Shown here piece after piece: positions 1 through 9,400 of a DNA stretch of 11,968 nucleotides. Below the pieces are notes generated by a model. That model was not told where the DNA came from and ran no database searches. It saw only the letters and a program-made list of their open reading frames with translations. The stretch is from CAYSBK01 sp964429265 (lineage in GTDB: Bacteria > Planctomycetota > Phycisphaerae > Sedimentisphaerales > Anaerobacaceae), in the NCBI GenBank assembly GCA_964429265.1, contig CAYSBK010000065.1:1-11968 (forward strand), written 5' to 3'. The stretch's first letter is position 1; each line of letters opens with the position of its first letter. Both the position numbers and the translations under genes were made by a program.

Positions 1-470
1 CCGCCGCTGGCGTCGCCGGTCTCCCACTGTATCTGCTCGTAGTTGAACTCGATATCGAAATCACCCGGCGCCCGGTCCGAACGGTCTATCAGTACCAACT
101 GGAAGCTGTTGAGCTTGTCCCAGTGGATACCGAAGTAGCCCACGTCCACCCAGTTGACGACAAACGCCTTGTGGCCGTCGATCATACCCGTGCCGTAAGT
201 CACCAGCTTCGAAGGATTGTTCGGGTCGTTCGGGTCGACCGTGCGGGTGTCAACGTCGGCGAAGAACGGCGCGATAATCGCGGTGCCGATCGGACCTGTC
301 AGGCCAAACGGCGTAAACGTGCTCATCGGAGCATCGAAGGTCACATTGCCGTTGTTGTTGACATAAAGCTGCTCGTACGTGGTCCCGTAATAGTTTATAG
401 CAAAACCGATGTCGACGAGATCCGTATACAGGTCGTCGTTTGCGAAAAGACTGTTGATATCAAAGCCGGG
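1..470 (-). other. Nidogen-like (NIDO) domain at the left end of the giant protein, partial
   Basis: From about residue 3246 the sequence reads GFAINYYGTTYEQLYVNNNG, then NVTFDAPMSTFTPFGL, IIAPFFADVDTR, AFVVNWVDVGYF, DKLNSFQLVLIDRSD and FDIEFNYEQIQWETGDASG. These are the hallmark segments of bacterial NIDO domains: VNNNGNVTF, PFFADVDTR, a VxWxxVGYF strand, and the NSFQLVLIDRSD...GDFDIEFNYxQIQWETGDASGG run. An acidic DPNDPNNP loop separates the DTR segment from the next strand. The domain is cut by the window edge. In animals NIDO occurs in extracellular matrix and adhesion proteins; in bacteria it is found in secreted and surface proteins of unproven function. Confidence 0.88.
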
Positions 471-3400
471 CCTTATGACCGGTTCCGCATTCGGGTCGAC
501 CCACGTAACAATCTGGGTGCCCGCCTCGGGTACACGCCTGTCAACGTCACAGTAGCTTATGTCCACTGTCGAGGGCAGCGGATAGGCCGGGTCGCCGCTG
601 GCGACGGCTATCTGCGAGCCGTCATCGGCAAGGTTGTTCCACAAGATACTGTCAACAACCGAGACGTAACTTCCATATGACGCATATAAACCGCCGCCGA
701 GAGAGAGCAACTTGGTGCATCTGTTATCAGCTATGGTGCAGTTCGACAACTCAGCTTCAACGCTGTGATTGGCCGAGATGCCCGCTCCGTCATGGCCGGC
801 TGTATTGTTGTTGACCAGACAGTTCTTCATCCGCACCAGTCCCGAGTCCCCACCGGTAAGATACGCAGCGGCTCCGGAGGCCTGCGCGAAGTTAAAGCTC
901 ATCCGGCAATCTTCAATCACTGCAGGCGTGGAAGCGCAGAATATCCCGCCGCCCTCGCCGCCGACCTGGCCGGTCGGGTCGGTGGCGCGGTTGTACAACA
1001 TCCGGCAGCCGCTTATCGTCGCCTCAGCACTGTCGGTATAGTAGATGCCGGCGCCTTTGAACGCCGAGTTCTCCGCAAAATTGCTGTCGGCGATAGTGCT
1101 GACCGAGGCGTTTGCATACAGACCGCCACCGAGCGTGGCGAAGTTATCGCGGAAGTTGCAGTCGCTCACAAGCAGCGAATCCACACCGTCATAGCACAGT
1201 CCGCCGCCATAGCTGATGTACGGGGTGAGCCGATATGCAGCCGCATTGACATCAGCAACAAGGTTCGGATCGTTCGGCTCGTTTGGCTCATTCGGGCCAA
1301 GGATGGGATACACTTCCTCGCCGAAGTTGCCCAGGAACTCACATCTTCGGAATTGCGCCTCGGAACCGCCCGCACAGTACACGCCACCACCGAAGCTCGG
1401 AATAACGTAGCTGTACCACGGCTGGGCATCCCAGTTCTCGGTGCCACCGAGGCCGCTCATCCCACCCCTGGTGGAATTGCCGCTGAACGTGCAACCCGAG
1501 AAGTCGATCTTGCTGGCACTGCCGCAGTAAACCGCTCCGCCGTAGGCACTGTCGGCAATCGATATGTCCAGCGGGTACGCCCCGCCGATGCCGGGTGCTC
1601 CCCCCCGGTCGCCGCCATTGCCGCCGTCGCCCGCCCTGCCGCCTGCCGTCGAGCAGTCCACGAACCGGCAGTCGCTCACAGTGGCCCTGCTTGCCGCATC
1701 GAAATATATAGCACCGCCGTAGGCCCGGTTGTTTTCGCCGCCGTCGCCGCCGTTACCGCCCGGCCAGTTTTCTGCGCCGTCGCCGCCGTTACCGCCGTTA
1801 CCGCCATAGCCTGCGCTGGCCGAGCAATTGACGAACGTGCAGCCCTCGATGGTCGGTTTGCCTGCGTAACCCACGTATATGCCACCGCCAAAGGCCCCGC
1901 CTGCATCCCCGCCGAGGCCGCCGTTGCCGCCGGCCGGGCTCGGCAGAGAATCTTCTCCTTCAGGGCTGACCCCGTTGCCGCCGTTGCCGCCGTTGCCGCC
2001 GGTCACCTCACAGTTAACAAACCTGACGTTGCGTATGAGCGGACTGGAATACGCCCCGCAGTAGATACCGCCGCCGCAGGCGTTCCCTCCGTCGCCGCCG
2101 TCGCCGCCGTGCTGCTCGCCCGGCAACCACTGTGGGATCTGCTCGGGGTCGTTCGGGTCTTCCCATCCGTCCGTGCCGTCGCTGCCGCTGGCCGCAATGA
2201 TCGAGACATCCCTAATCATGCAGTTAATGATTGTCGGACTCGCCTGAGAAACGATGTGTATCGCGCCGGCAATAGCGTCGCCGCCGTCGTAGCCGTCCTT
2301 TCCGTCGAAAATCGGCGGCTCCGGTGATAGAACTGCCCAAGTGCAGTTGGCCACCGTCAGGCCGTTTATAACCGTATCGCGGCCAACGATGTTCGAAATC
2401 ACTATCCCCCTGGTGGCATAGCCGCCACAGTCGATAACGGTCTGGGCGACCGTGCACGGGTCATCCGGGTTGGCGCTTGTCAGCGTTATCGGCTTGGAAA
2501 CGTAAATGGGTCGGTCTATCCTGTACGTGCCCCTGTTGACCACCACCACGTCCCCGTTGCCTGCAGCATCTATTGCTGCCTGAATCGAGACGTAATCGCT
2601 GGGCACGGTGATGGTCCGGGGCATCTCAATGATAGCGGTAACGGTGCGGTCGGTCATCATCGTAACCGTATTGGTCAGCGAGACAGAAGTATCGTCGTCG
2701 GTTCCGACCCACCGGACCCTGTAGCCGGGGTCAACCGTTGCCGTCAGGGTAACAAGCGAGTACTTGTTGAAAAGCCCGCTGGTCGGCTCGACGGTTCCGT
2801 GCTCGCCGCCAATGACATTAACCGTCAGTTCCACTTGTCCCTGTGCGGGGTAATGCAGCCCTATGTCGACCACGCCCGCATCGGCTGCACCGTCAGAACG
2901 CGTGGTAAAATCATCCAGGCTCAGGTTCGCCGCGAGGTCGCTGCCCGCATCCACACAGGGGCTGTCCTGCGACTGCCCGGCGGCAACCTGGCTGAGATAA
3001 TACGAACCCACAAACAGCGGGTCCGCGTCAAATATGCTGGCCGAGTCCCAGTTCAAAATCCGGCCGGGCTCGACGAATATCACCGCCGGGTCGATCTGCC
3101 CGGGATTGTTCGGGTCTTCCCAGTTCTCTATGTCGCAGTAGGAAACTGTCAGCTCGGCCGGCCTCTGGTAATACACCGGGCTGCTGTCGCTTCCGACCGC
3201 GATCTGGTCGCCGTTTGTAGCAGTGTTGGCCCAGAGGATGCTGTTAATCAATTGCGTCCTGCTTTCGTAAGAGCAGGAAAGCCCCCCGCCTCTTCCTCGA
3301 TTGGGATTCTCAAGGTCCTCGCAGGTGTTCTCCAGTATCGTGCAGTTGGTGATAATCGGCGTGGTATACCAATAGGATACTATCCCGCCGCCGTCGTAAA

Positions 3401-6400
3401 CCGCCGAGTTGTTCTTGACCAGGCAGTTCCGCAGCACCGGGGTTCCGGTGTCGCCGCCGAAATAAACACCACCGCCCGAGCCCAGCGTCGTGTTGTCCAG
3501 TATGAAACAGTTCTCGATGATTGCATCGCTTGCCCAGCCCAGCATCGCACCGCCGCCGCCGTAGAACGTCTCTATCGTCCCGGTTGTCGGCTGGTAGGTA
3601 CTGCCCTGGGCCCTGTTGCGCTTGAACACGCAGCCTCTAAGCCTCGGCGAACCCCCGCTCCAGTAAAAGCCCCCGCCGTGTTCGGCAACGTTGTCGGTAA
3701 CGAACGACTCGATGATGTTGACATCGGCGCACGGGCCTTGCCAGAAAAGCGCGCCGCCCTGGTCAGCCTGGTTGCCCACGAAGTAGCTGTCGGCAATTCT
3801 GACGGTGCTGTTGTCGCCGCCGAGCTTTCCCCAGGCGATCGCGCCGCCCGAGCCGGTACCCGACGTGCCGTAATAATACCCATAAGTACCGCCGCCGGCC
3901 AGGTTCTGCGCAAAGCCACTGCCACCGACAGTGAGGTTGCAGTCCTTGGCGCAGGCAATCGCACCACCCTCCGTGGAGGCGTTGTTGCCAATGAAATTGC
4001 AGTCGTTGACCTCTGCCGAGCAGCCGCTGGCAAAGTAGTAACCGCCACCGGCAGCCGTCGCCTCGTTCGACATAATATCGCATCGCGTATAGACCACGTT
4101 GCAGTCCGCCTCGTGGTACGCACCGCCGCCTTGACCGCCATAATGAGATTGGTAATAGTAATAAATCCTGGGACCACTTCTGTTGGCGGCAATCAAGCTG
4201 TCGGATACCTGCGCCGTACAGCCCGACTCGTAGTATATCCCCCCGCCAAGCGTCTCAGTGGCGCTTGAACCCCAGAGACCATCCCAGCCGTTCGGCTCGC
4301 CCACACCACCGAGGCCGCCGGCGTTATGCGGCGGCCACATGTAAACCGACGGACTGTTCGCATCGGTCCAGCAACCCAGTATCATCGTATCCGCAATCTC
4401 AACCTGGCAATCCTTCGCAAAGTAAATGCCTCCGCCGAACGAGCGAAATCCATCGTCGCCGCCATCGCCGCCGAGGCCGCCGGCCGCACCGTCCCCGCCC
4501 GCGGCGCCGTTGCCGCCGCGTCCGCCCATTCCCTGGATGGTATTGCAATCAGTAATGGTACAGTACTTTATAACGGGCCTGCAGCCTGGACCAAAGTAGA
4601 TCGCACCACCCAGTGCGTCCCCGCCGTCGCCCGCGTTGCCGCCCCAGTACCCCATACCGGTATCGTTCGGGTCGGGCGTGAGGGTGTTTGGCAAATTGGC
4701 ATCAACACCAAAACCGTTGCCGCCGTTGCCGCCGTCACCACCGATTGCCGCACAGCGGCTTATCCGGCAATTGATGAGAGTCGGCCGGCTGCCGGCTGCG
4801 AAGTACATTGCCCCCCCGTACGCGCTGCCGCCGTCATTTGCATCGCCGCCGGGACCCGGCAAATCTTCGGTGGCGCTGTAGCCATCCCGTCCATCCCAGG
4901 CCTGGGCGCTGCAGTTGGTTATGACAAGGTTGGAAAGCGTAGGACTGGCCGGGCCCATTGCCGCTATCGCACCACCATAGGCATTCGGGTCGTAGTAGCC
5001 GTAGCCGTAGCTGTAGCTGTACCCATACCAACCCAACCAGCCGCCATAGGCCACGCAGTTCCTGATCGTCAATCCATCGATAACCGCATCAGGCCCTTCG
5101 CCGCCCCGGAATATGAAGCCCGGACTATAATAAGCCCCGTCGATAACCGTCTCGGCCACACAGCACGGGTCATCGGGATTTTCACTGGTTATGGTAATAG
5201 ACCTGCCGGCAAAATCGATCCCGCCGCTGTATGTCCCTCGCTGGACGACGACCTTGTCGCCGTCGCGCACGACGTAATCGCCGCTTGCATCCCGCGCAGA
5301 TAACGCCTGGCTTATCGAATCAAAATCCCCCGGCACACGGTAACTTCTGTACCCGATAAACTCCACCAGGACTTCCTTGTCCCCCGTCATCGTAACCGTG
5401 TTGCCGACTGCCGTCGCACTGTCATTGTCTGTGCCGGTCCACTTGACCTCCTGGCGGAAACCCTCCGCAGGTGTAGCGGTGATGCCGACGACCGAACCGG
5501 CAGCGAACAGCCCGCCGGTCGGTTCAACCGTACCCCAACCCCTAACAATACGCACGGTAAGGTTATAGAACTCCGTCGCCTCCGGCCGGTGAGCACCCAT
5601 ATCCACCACGTTGACGTCAGCAACGCCGTCGGTCCGCGTGCTGTACTCACCGAGTCCGAGATTGGCCGCCAGGTCGCTTCCCGCATCAACGCAGGGACTA
5701 TCCTGGCTCTGGCCCGCCGCAATCTGGCTCAGCGACAACGCTCCCGCGAACAACGGGTCGGCGTCGATCGGTATCGAATTGGCATCGTTGGGGTCGCCCC
5801 AGGTCAGTGTGCGGCCGGGTTCGACGTAAACGCCCCCCTGGCCGCCCTGGACGTCACTGTACAGTACCGACAACGCCGCCGGCCTCTGCAGATAGTGCGG
5901 GTCGGCATCGCTGCCGATCGCTATCTGGTCGCCGTTTATGCCGCTGTTGTCCCACAGGATACTATTGAGCAGCGTGGTCTGGCTTTCGTAGTTGCAGGAC
6001 AAACCACCGCCCCTGCCGTGGCTGGAATCATAGGCGTCGAACACCTTGTTTCCCACGATAGTGCAATTACTCAATGTCGGCGCGGCCCGCCAGTACGAAA
6101 CTATACCGCCGCCGTCCACCACCGCCGAGTTGCCCTGCACGAAGCAGTTGTGCAGCACCGGCCAGCTTGCACCGCCGCCGAAATACACACCGCCGCCCGA
6201 ACCGAACGCGTAGTTGTACCCGATCAAACAATGTTCTATCCGCGCATCCGAGGTCCACGACAGTATTCCGCCGCCGCCGCCGTAAACGGTTTGCGTGCTG
6301 TACCAGCCGAGCTTGCGGCCGTCCGCGACGTTTGCCACCACCTCACAGTGGCTGATAAGAGGACTGCCGCCGCTATAAAACATCCCGCCGCCGTGGCCGG

Positions 6401-9400
6401 CCCTGTTGCCGCTGACAAGACAGTCGCTGAGCACCACATCGGCGCCCGCAGCGTCCCAGCCGTACCAGTATAAACCTCCGCCGAACGCTGCCCGGTTATT
6501 CAGGAACTTGCATCTGTCAAGTATCAAATGGCTTCCGGATTGGTCCGGCGCTCCGTCGAAGTACAAACCGCCGCCGGATGAACCGCTGCCCGAACTTACG
6601 TTTCCGCGGAAGCTGCTGCCGGTCACCTCCAGGGACGTGTCATAGCCGCAGAACAACCCTGCACCGTCGCCCCAGCAAAGATTATTAGCGTATTCACAAT
6701 TGTTGATATCGACCGCACTGGTGCTGCCGAAGTACTGCCCGCCGCCGACGCCTGAGGCCGAGTTTGTGTTAAACTGACAGTTCCCGGCGGTGACGGTGCA
6801 AAAACTGCTGAAGTACTGGGCGCCGCCGCTGCCGCCCGACAGGTTCCCGTTGAACCGGCAGTCGTTGATATCAACCACGCACTGTGAAACAAAATATTGT
6901 CCGCCGCCTGAACCTCGCACGCAGGAGTTGTTCAGAAAATCACACTGATTGGCCGTGAGCCTCGACCCGGCACCATAGTATTCCGCTCCCCCCCTGCCAG
7001 ACCATCTCGAGCCATACAATAGATAACTATACCTGCCCCAGTCCGTATCGGCGCAATTATTGTCGGAAATAGTACAATTGTTCAGCTCAACCACGCATCC
7101 CTGCGAGTAGTAGTCGGCCCCACCTACTGCGTCGGTATGACTGGTAACCCACCAGCCCCACTCGCCCTCTACCCCATTGGGACCATTGATTGGGCCGCCC
7201 GTACCGGGCGTATTCGGCTCGCCTGGCGGCGCGCCGTTGCCGCCGCTGCCGGCGGCGCCGCCGGCACCACCGGGGCCCCCGATTCCCCCGTTGCCGCCGG
7301 CACCACCGGCACCACCGGCGTACCTCTGGGTCGAACGGGTGAAATCGGCAGCATTATTACGGATTATCGTATCCAGAACAGTGGCAACACTGTTCGGCCC
7401 GTAGTAAATCGCACCACCATAGGAGATCGTCCCATCCTGCCCGGAATCGCCACCGCGGCCACCCGGACCGCCTTTACCGCCGGCACCAGGCTCACCGTCC
7501 TCGCCGTCCTCGGCCTCGTCGCCGCCAGCCTCGCCACCTTCACCTGCGGCGCCGCCGTTGCCCCCGGCTCCGCCGGATCCGCCAGCTCCACCGGGCGCGC
7601 CGAGCCCCTGGGCGGTGTTACAATCCACGATTTCACAATACCTTATCACCGGCCGGCAGTTCGGCCCGAAGTAAATCGCACCTCCAATGGCACTTCCTCC
7701 GTGGCCGCCGTCACCGCCGCGGCCGCCGGCACCACCGTCTCCACCATTGCCGCCATTGCCGCCGGCACCTCCGTCACCAGGAAGAATTGGAGGCAGATTA
7801 GGATCAGCCGGCTGTTCACCGGGCGCGCCATCCTGGCCCGCGCCGCCGTCCTGGCCGTTGCCACCGGCCTGGCCGTCGCCGCCGCGACCACCGAAGCCGC
7901 CATTGCCGCCGATAGCCGAACAACCGATGATCTTGACGTTCCATATGACCGGGGTGCTGTCGCCGTCAAAGTACAGTGCACCGCCGTAGCCCCAGCCCCC
8001 GTGGCCGCCGCCTAGCGCGTTCGGTCCCGGAAGCCCGTTGGGGCCGTCAATGCCGTTCGGTCCCGGCATACCCGGCATACCCGGGATTTCCGGAGCGGGC
8101 GGTGCCTCGTTCGGCTCGGGCGGTTCGGGCGGGTCTTCAGGGTCGGGAAAGGTATACGTGTTATCCTCTCCGTTCCGCCCGCGAGCCACGCAGTTCTTTA
8201 TCACGCAGTTCGATATGGTCGGACTGGCGCCGCCGAAGCACGCTATCGCACCGCCGACCACGTCCGCACCATCGCTGACCCGGTCGCCCGGGTTGACAAT
8301 CGTGTTCGCCTTGGGCGTTCCCCCGCCGTTTATTATGGTAAACCCGTCGATAACCGACCGCCGACCTTCCCCGTTGCGCAGCACGAACGCCGAACCCCAA
8401 CCGCCGCAGTCTATTATGGTCTCCGCAACGCAATTCGGGTCGTCCGGATTCTCGCTTGTAACCGTTATCGCCTTGCCCCCAAAGTCCAGCCCGACCTCGT
8501 GGTAGGTCCCCCTGGCAACCACAACGTAGTCACCACTCTCCGCCGCATACATCGCAGCACCAATACTCGGGTATTGGCCGGGTACCAGCCGGTCGACAGG
8601 CTTCCTGAACGAAACCGTCACCGTCTTGTCTTCATCCATCGTCACGAAATTGTTCGGCTCGATGGAATAGTCATTATCCGTGCCCGACCACAACGGAATA
8701 TACTCCGGGTTTGGCGCAACGACCAGTTCGACCACTTCATCCTCGAGATACTCGTAGCTGCCGGCCCGTCTGGGCTGCACCAGCGTCCCGCCGGAGCCTT
8801 CGACCTTCACGGTTAGTGTGTGCCTCGGCCTGGTCTCGAAGTAAACCACCACGTCCGTATACTTGGTCACCACCAGGACATAGGTGCTGCCGGTATAAAG
8901 TCCCGAGTTGGGGTCACCGGGCACCACGAAAACATCGCTACCGTCAACCCGCCACTTGCTGATGCGGTAGTTTGGATCGGCCGGCGTCGCGGTAAAACGT
9001 ATCTCGGCGTAGGGCACATACCGCCCGCCGGGATAAGGGTGCTCCGGGCTGATCGTACCCTGACCATGCGTGGTGTCGGCCGTGCTGGTCACCAGGAACG
9101 GACGAGGCCGAGGGCCCGTATGCCGGTGGTACCCGAGGTCAACGGTGTTGACGTCGGCCACATAATCCGCCCTGGTCGAGTAGCTCGTCAGCGCGATACT
9201 CGGGTCGTTGACGTCGCCGCTGCCTGCGTCGATACAGGGACTGTCCGTCAACTGCCCCGCCGCGATGCTCTTCAGAAAATAAGGTCCGACTGTAACCGCC
9301 GGGTCGATTATGAATTGAGGGTCCAGGTGAATGACACCGGTACCGGCATCCTCGTCCTCCACGCAGCAGTACGAAACCAGCCCCTCGCAATTCCACAGGT

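Larger units (their letters stand above)
480..2618 (-). repeat. Beta-helix module 4 (residues 2532 to about 3244)
   Basis: It begins TITVPSDYVSIQAAIDAAGN, then PITLTSANPDDPCTVAQTVI. After a glycine-rich first half come rungs such as GGGLYANASVSTIADSNFAE and IEDCRMSFN. It ends VVDSILWNNLADDGSQIAVA and VDISYCDV, which match the lead-in to the cap of modules 2 and 3. The DADPLF and DSPC(I/V)DAGS cap does not follow in the window; the frame passes through VTWVDPNAEPVIRPGFDI into a nidogen-like domain. Confidence 0.8.

Noticed and set aside
1560..2190. Mycobacterial PE_PGRS protein
   Set aside because: The GGNGG-type sequence is similar, but no PE domain is present and the blocks are loops inside beta-helix modules.
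765..2327. 520-codon plus-strand ORF (and the similar one at 2799-4268)
   Set aside because: It is in exact antisense register with the giant gene, is rich in Ala/Val/Arg, has no recognisable domain, and is explained by the rarity of TTA, CTA and TCA codons on the other strand.
7150..8184. CRISPR array or non-coding satellite
   Set aside because: The repeats are irregular GCC/GTT triplets that translate in frame as Gly-rich loops; there are no equal spacers or constant repeat unit.
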